This document shows positions 15,136-24,843 of a stretch of 28,703 nt of DNA, one piece after another. Each line of letters begins with the position of its first letter. Positions within the stretch are counted from its first letter, which is position 1. The position numbers were made by a program, and so were the translations under genes. The notes beneath the pieces were generated by a model, which was given only the letters and a program-made list of their open reading frames with translations, made no database searches and was not told the DNA's origin. Origin of the DNA: an uncultured Collinsella sp. GTDB lineage: Bacteria; Actinomycetota; Coriobacteriia; Coriobacteriales; Coriobacteriaceae. The DNA lies in assembly GCA_900542555.1 (NCBI GenBank), contig UQNU01000026.1:1-28703 (forward strand). Direction: 5' to 3'.

Positions 15136-15471
15136 TCTCAATCTGTAACAGTTACTCGGCTAAAACAGTCCCAGACGTTACAGATTTAGACAAACCCTTC
15201 TCTCCCCGACTTAAACCTCGATCTGTAACATCTAGAACCCAAAAACAGTTCTTACTGTTACAGATCGAGACAACCAGAATCCGTCGGAAAGATTGTCTCG
15301 ACCTGTAACAGAAAGGAACCAAAAACCCTGCCAGCTGTTACAGATCGAGACATACGAGTAACCCGACGGGCTACCGTCTCGATCTGTAACACGTAGGACC
15401 GCAATTCCCCGCCTATCGTTACAAATCGAGATGAACGTGCGCCTGTGGACGCAGCATCTCAATCTGTAACA
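15136..15471. repeat. Array of nine 15-bp motifs in alternating orientation, 40-bp period
   Basis: The 628-base divergent space 15035-15662 has no gene. It contains nine copies of TCTCGATCTGTAACA or its reverse complement, starting at 15136(+), 15176(-), 15216(+), 15256(-), 15296(+), 15336(-), 15377(+), 15417(-) and 15457(+). Spacing is exactly 40 bp except one 41-bp step, and orientation alternates without exception. The spacers are about 25 bp. Spacers of the same class (after + copies) look distantly alike, so the array descends from an approximately 80-bp tandem unit whose motif has stayed constant while the rest drifted. Adjacent copies form hairpins with 15-19 bp stems. No cas genes are present. 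From 15472 to 15630 I see only GC-rich sequence with minor inverted repeats such as 15525-15540. Confidence 0.95.
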
Positions 15472-15630
15472 GGTAACGGCGACGACCGCGATGTTTGGTG
15501 GGAAGATCTCGCGGTCTAACGTGGCCAGCATCCGTGCTGGGCCGGCCCGCGCCTGCCGTTGGCGGGTGTTGCGGGGCTGTTCGCCGCATTGCCGCCGCGC
15601 CGAGGGCACGCAGACCGTAGGATGGTCTTA

Positions 15631-15645
15631 TTGACAGCCTGTCAA
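15631..15645. promoter_or_regulatory. Palindromic operator-like site before oxidoreductase operon
   Basis: TTGACAGCCTGTCAA is a perfect 6-bp inverted repeat with a 3-base centre, 17 bases before the GTG start at 15663. Its size and symmetry fit a dimeric repressor or activator site. TTGACA alone looks like a -35 box, but no -10 follows at the right distance, and the ribosome binding site occupies that place. Confidence 0.5.
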
Positions 15646-15662
15646 CTTGTCTTGGAGGCACC

Positions 15663-17135
15663 GTGGCAGAAACGTTTGATATCGCGATTGTCGGCGCGGG
15701 CATCACCGGATGCGCCATCGCGCGTCAGCTCGCGAGATTTGACCTTACCATTTGCGTGATCGAGGCGGCCAACGACATCGCGCTGGGCGCCTCGAAGGCC
15801 AACGGTGGCCTGGTGCACGCTGGCTACGATCCGGCGCCGGGCACGGTAAAGGCGCAGGTCAACGCTCGTGGTTGCGAGTTGTACGGTGCGTGGGCGCAGG
15901 AGCTGGGCTTTCTGTTCTGCCGCACCGGGTCGATGGTGCTGGGCTTTAACGACGAGGACCGCACGCATCTGGAGCAGCTGCAGTGCAACGGCCATATCAA
16001 CGGCGTGCCCGAGCTGTCGATCGTCGGACCCGACCGCATCCACGAATTAGAGCCGCGCGCCAGTGCCGATGCAACGTGCGCGTTGTGGTGCCCCTCGACT
16101 GGGTTTGTCGACCCGTTTGAGGCTGCCATCGCCGCGCTGGAGAACGCCGTGGCCAACGGGGTGACGTTTATGCGCTCCGCATCGGTGGAAGCGATCGAGG
16201 TAGCTCCCGGCGCTGGCGACGGGAGCGGTGACGGGACCGCTCGCTTTACGCTGGTGACACCGACCGGTGATGTGCGTTGCCGCTATTTGATTAATGCCGC
16301 GGGCAACGGCGCCGCAAACATCTCGCATATGGCGGGCGCCGAGGAGTTCCAGATGGTCTGGCGCCAGGGCAACATCGTGGTGCTGGACAAGGAGCCACGT
16401 GCGCTCATGCCGCTCTACCCCGTTCCCACGCCGGTTTCCAAGGGCGTCATCGTTACAGCCACCGTCCACGGCAACACGGTGATCACCGCGACCGCCGCCG
16501 TGCGCGATCCGGGCGACACGCAGACCTACGCCGGCGACGTTAACGCGCTGCTGACCGGCGCGCGCAAGCTGGTGCCCGATCTGGATACGCGCCGCGTGGT
16601 GCGCGCATTTGCCGGCGGGCGTCCGGTCATTCAGGGAACGAACGACTTCTTTATTGGGCAGTCGGCCGTGGTGCCGGGACTGTTCCAGGCGGCAGGCATT
16701 CAGTCGCCGGGCGTGGCGAGCGCGCCGGCCATTGCCGAGCGCATGGAGCAGGTTATGCGCGACGCGGGTGTGGTTTTGCGCGAACGGGATGACTGGAACC
16801 CAATTCGCCGCGCGCCGGACGACTTTGACCGCGCACCACTGGCGCGCAAGGAGGAGCTGATCGAGTCCGATCCCGCGTGGGGCCAGATTGTCTGCCGCTG
16901 CGAGACGGTGCCCGAAGCCGAGATCGTGGCCGCGATCCGACGCCAGCCGGGCGCGGTTTCGGTCGAGGGCGTCAAGCGCCGCTGCCGTGCCGGTATGGGC
17001 CGGTGTCAGAGCGGCTTTTGCCAGAGCCGCGTGGTGGCGATTCTGACGCGCGAGTTGGGCTGCAACCCTAGCGAGGTATTACTGGAGGACGCCGGCTCCT
17101 GGTTGGTCGAGGGACCTTTGAAGGGGGTGCGCTAG
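15663..17135 (+). CDS. GlpA-like FAD-dependent oxidoreductase with BFD [2Fe-2S] domain
   Basis: 490 residues. A Rossmann FAD motif (IVGAGITGCAIARQL, from about residue 9) starts a DAO-type domain like that of glycerol-3-phosphate dehydrogenase. ASKANGGLVHAGYDP is a typical substrate-side motif. The C-terminus is a BFD-like [2Fe-2S] domain with VCRCET (C411, C413) and MGRCQSGFC (C448, C453). It is followed by an NAD(P)/FAD oxidoreductase and a DUF1667 protein, a trio that in many anaerobes sits with glycerol genes. The likely reaction is oxidation of glycerol-3-phosphate with electrons passed to the partner flavoprotein; this is inference, as no glycerol kinase or transporter is in view. GTG start with GGAGG four bases upstream. 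A palindromic operator-like site and the repeat array lie before it. Confidence 0.9.
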   Translation: MAETFDIAIVGAGITGCAIARQLARFDLTICVIEAANDIALGASKANGGLVHAGYDPAPGTVKAQVNARGCELYGAWAQELGFLFCRTGSMVLGFNDEDRTHLEQLQCNGHINGVPELSIVGPDRIHELEPRASADATCALWCPSTGFVDPFEAAIAALENAVANGVTFMRSASVEAIEVAPGAGDGSGDGTARFTLVTPTGDVRCRYLINAAGNGAANISHMAGAEEFQMVWRQGNIVVLDKEPRALMPLYPVPTPVSKGVIVTATVHGNTVITATAAVRDPGDTQTYAGDVNALLTGARKLVPDLDTRRVVRAFAGGRPVIQGTNDFFIGQSAVVPGLFQAAGIQSPGVASAPAIAERMEQVMRDAGVVLRERDDWNPIRRAPDDFDRAPLARKEELIESDPAWGQIVCRCETVPEAEIVAAIRRQPGAVSVEGVKRRCRAGMGRCQSGFCQSRVVAILTRELGCNPSEVLLEDAGSWLVEGPLKGVR

Positions 17136-17136
17136 G

Positions 17137-18483
17137 ATGGAGGAGTTCAAATCGAGTGCGATTGATTGCGGCGTCGTAGAAGCCGTACAAACGCAAGCCT
17201 TCGACGTGGTCGTTATCGGCGGCGGGCCTGCAGGCATGGCGGCCGCGCTGGCCGCGCATAAGGCCGGCGCACGCGTGGCCATCGTGGAGCGCGAGCAGCA
17301 CCTGGGCGGCATCCTCCGCCAGTGCATCCACCCCGGCTTTGGCCTGTCGCACTTTAAACAGGAACTCACCGGTCCCGAATACGCACAGCGCTTTATCGAC
17401 CAGGTGCGCGCAACCGACATTACGCTGTTCCTGGACTGCATGGTGATTGGGATTGATTCGGGCGAGCCTACGGAAGACGCCGCGGTCCATACCGTCACGC
17501 TCATGAGCCCCGCCAGCATGCTACGGCTCACCGGGCGCGCGGTCATCCTTGCCATGGGTTGTCGCGAGCGCACGCGCAGCGAGATCAAGATTCCCGGCAG
17601 TCGTCCCGCCGGCGTGTTTACGGCCGGCCTGGCGCAGCGATACATCAATATCGAAAACCTCAAACCCGGCTCGCGTGCCGTCATCTTGGGCTCAGGCGAC
17701 ATCGGGCTTATCATGGCGCGCCGCTGCACGCTCGAGGGGATTTCGGTCGAGGGCGTGTACGAGCTCATGCCGTACGCTAACGGCCTGCGCCGCAATGTGA
17801 AGAACTGCCTGAACGACTTTGGCATTCCGCTGCACCTGTCCACCACCGTCACACGCGTGATCGGGCACGACCGCGTGGAAGCCGTCGAGGTAAGCCAAGT
17901 CGACGAGCGCCTGGCGCCCATTCCGGGGACCGAGCGCATCGTTCCGTGCGACACACTGCTGCTTTCGGTGGGCTTGATTCCCGAGAACGAGCTTTCGGTT
18001 GCCGCTGGCGTAGAGCTTGACCCGCGAACGCGCGGCGCCGTGGTGGACCAGAGCCTGCAAACGGGCGTGCCGGGCATCTTTGCCTGCGGCAACGTGCTGC
18101 ACGTGCACGACCTGGCCGACAACGTAACGACCGAGTCCGAGAGGGCTGGCGCAGCTGCAGCGGCGTACGCGCTGGGGACCGGCGCGGGCACCGTTCCGGA
18201 CTGGGAGCTCACGGTCTCCCCTGCCGGCATCGCGGGCTACGCGCTGCCGGGACGCATTACGACTGTGACACTCACCAGACTCAACTTCCGTGTGCGCCGA
18301 CCGGTCGATGCCGCCCGCGTGCGTATTCTAGCAGGCGACGAGGAACTACTTACAGGCAAGGTCCGCCCGTTTAAACCGAGCGTCATGGAGAGCCTCCCGC
18401 TGCCGCCAAAGGTGATTCAGCGCGCACTCGACCTAGGTGCTAGCGAAATTGTCCTGTCCGTCGATCCCATCGAGGAGGCGTAA
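17137..18483 (+). CDS. NAD(P)/FAD-dependent oxidoreductase, partner of GlpA-like protein
   Basis: 448 residues. FAD-binding GGGPAG is at 28-33, a second dinucleotide motif (VILGSGDIGLIMARR) lies in the middle for NAD(P), and the second FAD contact is GIFACGNVLHVHD near 310. The family motif GGILRQCIHPGFGL follows the first Rossmann strand. It belongs to the pyridine nucleotide-disulfide oxidoreductase fold but shows no CxxC redox pair. It probably passes electrons between the GlpA-like flavoprotein and NAD(P). It starts one base after the upstream stop, so the two are translated together, and the next gene follows by four bases. The C-terminus (TVTLTRLNFRVRRPVD onward) is a beta-rich extension usual in this subgroup. 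Confidence 0.9.
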   Translation: MEEFKSSAIDCGVVEAVQTQAFDVVVIGGGPAGMAAALAAHKAGARVAIVEREQHLGGILRQCIHPGFGLSHFKQELTGPEYAQRFIDQVRATDITLFLDCMVIGIDSGEPTEDAAVHTVTLMSPASMLRLTGRAVILAMGCRERTRSEIKIPGSRPAGVFTAGLAQRYINIENLKPGSRAVILGSGDIGLIMARRCTLEGISVEGVYELMPYANGLRRNVKNCLNDFGIPLHLSTTVTRVIGHDRVEAVEVSQVDERLAPIPGTERIVPCDTLLLSVGLIPENELSVAAGVELDPRTRGAVVDQSLQTGVPGIFACGNVLHVHDLADNVTTESERAGAAAAAYALGTGAGTVPDWELTVSPAGIAGYALPGRITTVTLTRLNFRVRRPVDAARVRILAGDEELLTGKVRPFKPSVMESLPLPPKVIQRALDLGASEIVLSVDPIEEA

Positions 18484-18487
18484 GACC

Positions 18488-18886
18488 ATGAGCATAAACG
18501 CGATCGAAACGTTGCAGTTCAACTGCACAACCTGCCCATCTGAGTGCCTCCTGACCGTAGAGGTAGAGCGTGACGAAGACGGCGCCGTGGTAGAAGTGCG
18601 CTCCGTAACCGGCAACAACTGCCCGCGCGGCGATACGTTCGCGCATCAGGAGCTCACCTGCCCCATGCGCGTGCTCACCACCACCGCTGCCGTATCCGGC
18701 GGCGACGAGGCGCTGCTGCCCGTGCGCACGGCCGAGGCCATCCCGCTGGCACTCCACGCCCAAGCCATGGACCTCATCCGCGGCCTAGTTGTCAAAGCCC
18801 CCATCCGCATGGGAGACGTCGTGTTGGAAGACCTCCTCCACACGGGCATCGACCTCATCGCCAGCATGGACATCGACCCAGCCTAA
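18488..18886 (+). CDS. DUF1667 family protein, third subunit of oxidoreductase operon
   Basis: 132 residues from ATG 18488, preceded by GAGGAGG at the end of the previous gene. Conserved cysteines form CTTCPSEC near the N-terminus, then NNCPRG and TCPMRVLTTT, the pattern of DUF1667. The N-terminal cysteine cluster could bind a metal or Fe-S centre. Members nearly always follow a GlpA-like and an FAD/NAD oxidoreductase gene, as here, and are taken as a small electron-transfer or assembly subunit. Biochemical function is not established. An in-frame extension back to 18437 would overlap the preceding gene and lacks support. Confidence 0.88.
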   Translation: MSINAIETLQFNCTTCPSECLLTVEVERDEDGAVVEVRSVTGNNCPRGDTFAHQELTCPMRVLTTTAAVSGGDEALLPVRTAEAIPLALHAQAMDLIRGLVVKAPIRMGDVVLEDLLHTGIDLIASMDIDPA

Positions 18887-18922
18887 GCAGCTCATTTAGA
18901 ACGGAGCTTCATCAGCGTTTGC

Positions 18923-18989
18923 AGTTGCGGTGGAATAGTTCCTGTTTTAGGCCATTACCCCGGCAAACAGGAACTATTTCACCGCAACT
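18923..18989 (+). repeat. Palindromic intergenic repeat, copy 1
   Basis: Two 25-base arms (18923-18947 and 18965-18989) match at 24 of 25 positions around a 17-base loop. Arms begin AGTTGCGGTG and contain ATAGTTCCTGTTT. A near copy lies at 20155-20221 in the same orientation. There is no terminal T run, so it is not a standard terminator. Confidence 0.95.
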
Positions 18990-19041
18990 TATGTGGGGAC
19001 GCTTGGGATACCATGGTGGCACCCTAGCGAAAGGATGTTTC

Positions 19042-20130
19042 ATGGCACAGGTCGATGACCAGCGCGTGACGCGCGTGCTCGATGCGCTCGAGGCTCAGCA
19101 CCCCGGCGCGCAGCTGCTCGTAAACGACCCGTGGTCGATTTATTACCTGACCGGCTTTTATGCCGATATGTTCGAGCGTTTTTGCGGCGTGCTGCTCGCA
19201 CGCGGTAGCGAGCCCGTGATCCTGGTCAACGCCCTGCATCAGCTGCCCGAGTACGACAATGCCCGCGTGGCCTACCACACCGATACCGACGTCGTGACCG
19301 ACGCCATCGCTCGCGAGGTCGATCCGACCAAACCGCTCGGCATCGACACCGTCATGCGCTCCGGCTTTTTGATGCCGCTCATGGATTGTCACGCCGCGAG
19401 CGAGTTTTTCCTGGGCGACTTTGCCGTCACCGCCGCACGCACCCACAAGGATGCCGCCGAGCAGGAGCTGATGCGCGCGTCCTCGGCCGTCAACGACGCC
19501 GTGATGACCGACGCCATCAAACTCGTTCACGAGGGCGTGACGGAGCGCGAAATTGCCGACCAGATGCTCGGTCTGTATCGCAAGCACGGCTGCGAGGGCT
19601 TTAGCTTTCCGCCCATCGTGAGCTTTGGCGCCAACGCCGGCGACCCGCATCACGAGCCCGACGACACCGTGCTCAAGCGTGGCGACGTGGTACTTTTCGA
19701 CATTGGCGGACGCCGCTGCAACTACTGCTCGGACATGACACGCACGTTCTTTTGGGGCGAGCCGGACGAGGAGACGGCACGCATCTACGACATCGTGTGC
19801 CGCGCCAACGAGGCCGCCAAGGCGCTCATCGCACCGGGCGTGCGCATGTGTGACCTGGACCGCGCCGCACGCGACGTGATTGAGGATGCGGGCTATGGAC
19901 AGCACTTTACGCATCGCCTGGGACACTCGATCGGCTTGCAGGACCACGAGCCGGGCGACGTTTCACTCGTCAACGAGCAGGTCGTAGAACCGGGAACGAC
20001 GTTCTCCATCGAGCCGGGCATCTACCTCCCCGGCCGCACCGGCGTCCGCATCGAGGACCTTGCCCTGGTGACCGAGTCCGGCGTCGAGATCCTCAACGCC
20101 TACCCCCACGACCCAGTCCGCCTAGACTAG
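19042..20130 (+). CDS. M24 family Xaa-Pro peptidase
   Basis: 362 residues from ATG 19042, with AAAGGA 6 bases upstream; a longer frame from 18919 would begin just before the palindromic repeat and is rejected. The N-terminal creatinase-like domain contains DPWSIYYLTGFYADMFERF. The C-terminal pita-bread domain has all five metal ligands: D220 (LFDIGG), D231 (CSDMTRTF), H295 (RLGHSIGLQDHEPG), E324 (FSIEPGIYLPG) and E338 (VRIEDL). Such enzymes release an N-terminal residue before proline or split Xaa-Pro dipeptides, using two Mn or Co ions in the cytoplasm. The length fits the Xaa-Pro aminopeptidase/dipeptidase group; which one cannot be settled from sequence alone. It stands alone between two copies of one palindromic repeat. 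No clear promoter is visible. Confidence 0.92.
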   Translation: MAQVDDQRVTRVLDALEAQHPGAQLLVNDPWSIYYLTGFYADMFERFCGVLLARGSEPVILVNALHQLPEYDNARVAYHTDTDVVTDAIAREVDPTKPLGIDTVMRSGFLMPLMDCHAASEFFLGDFAVTAARTHKDAAEQELMRASSAVNDAVMTDAIKLVHEGVTEREIADQMLGLYRKHGCEGFSFPPIVSFGANAGDPHHEPDDTVLKRGDVVLFDIGGRRCNYCSDMTRTFFWGEPDEETARIYDIVCRANEAAKALIAPGVRMCDLDRAARDVIEDAGYGQHFTHRLGHSIGLQDHEPGDVSLVNEQVVEPGTTFSIEPGIYLPGRTGVRIEDLALVTESGVEILNAYPHDPVRLD

Positions 20131-20154
20131 CCCTTACCCAATAGCCCCTCAATA

Positions 20155-20221
20155 AGTTGCGGTGGAATAGATCCTGTTTGGGCTGCTAGAACCCAAATAC
20201 AGGAACTATTTCACCGCAACT
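20155..20221 (+). repeat. Palindromic intergenic repeat, copy 2
   Basis: Same family as 18923-18989: the outer 15 or so bases of both arms are identical to copy 1, including the one G/A asymmetry between arms. The inner part has diverged and adds a TTTGGG/CCCAAA pairing. It sits between the convergent peptidase and folC genes, where it may also slow transcription. Confidence 0.95.
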
Positions 20222-20237
20222 GATGAGGGGGTATGGG

Positions 20238-21581
20238 TTAACGAAGCAGCCCCGCTACTTCGCCGGCTAGGGTGATGGTGCCGGCTGCTACGAAGGACTC
20301 GCCCGCGGCATCGAGGGCCGCGAGGGCCTCGGATACGCTGGGATACACGCCAGCGAGCTTATCGGCGTCCACCAGGGCAGCAAGCTCCTCCGCCGGCAGG
20401 GCGCGGTCGGAATCGGTCTGGGTCACGACCACACGGGGGAACGCCGGAATCAGCACGTCGACGATGCCCGCCACGTCCTTGTCTGCTAGCGCGGCGCACA
20501 GCAGCGTGGGGCGATTCTCTACGCACGGATCAATCTCGTCCAGCGCGCTCACAAAGTTCTCGCAGCTCTGGGGGTTATGGCAGGCATCGATCAACTTGAG
20601 CGGATCGGTTCCCAGCACATCAAAGCGACCCGGCGTGGGGCAGCCCATAAGCGAAGCGTCGAGCGCCTCATGGTCGAGCTCGCGACCCAAATAGCCCTCG
20701 CACAGCATAATCGCGCACGCGGCATTCTGCGGCTGATAGGCCGGCTTGACCATGCTCGACGTATAGATTGCGCGCGGCGTGGTGCAGCTAAACTCCACCG
20801 TATCGCCCACGTGTGCCGGAAGTTTGGTCGTCGTATGGCTCACCACGAGCGGCACAACGCCGCACTCACGGCAACGAGCATCCATCACGCGCTGAACGCT
20901 CGGCTCATGCGTACCCTCGCCCAAAACAACCAAACGCCCAGGCTTAATAACCGCAGTCTTCTCCCCTGCAATGGCCTCGAGCGTGTCGCCCAAAATACGA
21001 GTGTGATCAAGCCCAATGCCCGTAATGGCCACGGCAACGGGATCGGTGGCGCTCGTGGCATCCCAACGACCGCCCAAGCCAACTTCCAGCACGGCAACGT
21101 CCACACGAGCCTCGGCAAACACAACCATTGCAGAGGTCGTAAGCAAATCGAACGGGGAAATAAAGTAAGCGCTCTTCCCGGCTGCTACACGACGTTCATT
21201 CACGCGATGCCCGGCTTCAATAGCAGCAGACACGCCGCGAGCAAAAGCGTCATCGCTCACCACACACCCATCAATCTCCATGCGTTCGGGATAACGCACC
21301 AGGTGCGGAGACGTATACAGAGCTGTCTTCAAACCTTCACCGCGCAGGATCGAAGCCGAGAAACGCGTTGTCGAGGTCTTACCGTTGGTTCCAGCAATCT
21401 GGATGCAATCAAAGTATTCATCGGGGCGACCAAGCTCATCGAGCATGTCAATCACCGTCTCAAGCATCCGCGTACCAGTGCCAGAAATCTTCCCCGTATC
21501 GGCCGCCACAACGACAGCCTCATCAAACGGAACCAAATCAAACTCAAACGGCACCGAATACAACCCAGAACGCTTTGCCAT
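20238..21581 (-). CDS. folC: Folylpolyglutamate synthase / dihydrofolate synthase
   Basis: 447 residues from ATG 21581, which follows GAGGGGA by 8 bases. The longer frame to 21638 would pass through the hairpin and T run upstream. Mur-ligase-type features: P-loop GTNGKTS (64-70), LYTSPHLVRYPERM, VLEVGLGGRWDATSAT, and the C-terminal DACHNPQS motif. The enzyme adds glutamate to folates in the cytoplasm and, in many bacteria, also makes dihydrofolate from dihydropteroate. No other folate gene is in view. It lies downstream of valS, a common pairing (valS-folC) in Gram-positive genomes. A terminator-like hairpin lies just before its start, suggesting attenuation or separate control. Confidence 0.95.
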   Translation of the reverse strand: MAKRSGLYSVPFEFDLVPFDEAVVVAADTGKISGTGTRMLETVIDMLDELGRPDEYFDCIQIAGTNGKTSTTRFSASILRGEGLKTALYTSPHLVRYPERMEIDGCVVSDDAFARGVSAAIEAGHRVNERRVAAGKSAYFISPFDLLTTSAMVVFAEARVDVAVLEVGLGGRWDATSATDPVAVAITGIGLDHTRILGDTLEAIAGEKTAVIKPGRLVVLGEGTHEPSVQRVMDARCRECGVVPLVVSHTTTKLPAHVGDTVEFSCTTPRAIYTSSMVKPAYQPQNAACAIMLCEGYLGRELDHEALDASLMGCPTPGRFDVLGTDPLKLIDACHNPQSCENFVSALDEIDPCVENRPTLLCAALADKDVAGIVDVLIPAFPRVVVTQTDSDRALPAEELAALVDADKLAGVYPSVSEALAALDAAGESFVAAGTITLAGEVAGLLR

Positions 21582-21601
21582 AGCCAAAGTCCCCTCAACA
21601 T

Positions 21602-21634
21602 AAAAAGAGGCCCGTAATAAACAACGAGCCCCTC
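21602..21634 (-). terminator. Terminator-like hairpin just before folC
   Basis: On the minus strand an arm from 21625-21634 pairs with 21607-21614 through 8 pairs including two G-U, around a 10-base loop, and is followed by TTTTT (21602-21606). The T run ends only about 20 bases before the folC ATG. It may end valS transcripts or act as a folC attenuator. Confidence 0.55.
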
Positions 21635-21732
21635 CCATTCAAAATATCAGCCAAACAACGCTTTACAGCAGAATCAAGGCCACAACCCAGTGGCCCCAAC
21701 ACGCAGGATGCAAACAACTACGTAACCGCACT

Positions 21733-21851
21733 AGGAGCGGCCCGACGCTTTGCTCGATACAAGTTCCGCACGCAAAGGACAGCACTTAATGTGCTGTCCG
21801 TCTTGCGCAGGACTGTCCGCAGTAGCGAGCAAAGCGTCGGGATGCGCCCCT
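21733..21851 (+). repeat. Nested palindromic element, copy A (downstream of valS)
   Basis: Outer arms 21741-21756 (CCCGACGCTTTGCTCG) and 21826-21841 are perfect 16-bp complements; flanking bases extend the pairing imperfectly. Inside is a second hairpin, GGACAGCAC (21777-21785) with GTGCTGTCC (21791-21799), and a small third one around 21810-21818. The interior shares TTCCGCACG, CACTTAA and CAGGAC, in that order, with the element at 24578-24692 read on the opposite strand. Confidence 0.9.
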
Positions 21852-21860
21852 CAGTAACGC

Positions 21861-24557
<2,697 letters not shown>

Positions 24558-24577
24558 ATATCTCTCCCTGTCCCGCC

Positions 24578-24692
24578 GGGGAGGAATGTAGGCCCGATTT
24601 TCGCTCGGTCAGGTCCTGACTCGCTCGAAGACCACTTTAAGTGGTCTTCGGCTCGTGCGGAATCTACGAAAAACGGGCCTACATTCCTCCCC
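24578..24692 (-). repeat. Nested palindromic element, copy B (valS leader)
   Basis: Outer arms 24578-24603 and 24667-24692 pair at 25 of 26 positions. Inside are a 12-bp hairpin, CGAAGACCACTT (24626-24637) with AAGTGGTCTTCG (24639-24650), and a small one, GTCAG/CTGAC (24609-24620). Read on the minus strand, the interior order matches copy A. If transcribed from the candidate promoter at 24749 it would form a large branched RNA 20 bases before the valS start. Confidence 0.9.
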
Positions 24693-24748
24693 TTAGGTAT
24701 CGATTACTTCAGTCTGAATTGACTTTGCCGAGGCTTAAACAAACACAC

Positions 24749-24757
24749 AGAATAGCA
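24749..24757 (-). promoter_or_regulatory. Candidate extended -10 promoter for valS
   Basis: On the minus strand TGCTATTCT reads as an extended -10 element. No clear -35 hexamer is present. It lies between the clpX terminator and the nested palindrome and would place that palindrome in the valS leader. Confidence 0.35.
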
Positions 24758-24786
24758 CAGGTAGTTGGGGTTATTGCGTATATATA

Positions 24787-24822
24787 AAATAGCCTCCGAC
24801 CGCGGGTGGTCGGAGGCTATTT
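24787..24822 (-). terminator. Rho-independent terminator of clpX
   Basis: A perfect 15-bp stem (24787-24801 with 24808-24822, core AGCCTCCGACC) and a 6-base loop are followed on the minus strand by a T-rich tail. It lies 22 bases after the clpX stop. Confidence 0.9.
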
Positions 24823-24843
24823 GCAAACACGTTTTAGGCTGGT

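Noticed and set aside
15136..15471. CRISPR array
   Set aside because: The repeat is only 15 bp and alternates in orientation, spacers of the same class resemble each other, and no cas gene is in the window.
15631..15636. TTGACA as a -35 promoter box for the oxidoreductase operon
   Set aside because: No -10 hexamer lies 16-18 bases downstream; that position is the ribosome binding site. The perfect symmetry with TGTCAA fits an operator better.
17079..18230. 383-residue minus-strand frame
   Set aside because: It is antisense to the FAD oxidoreductase gene, Ser/Arg/Pro-rich, with no domain.
18437..18487. Upstream start for the DUF1667 protein
   Set aside because: It overlaps the previous gene in another frame, while ATG 18488 has a strong GAGGAGG just before it.
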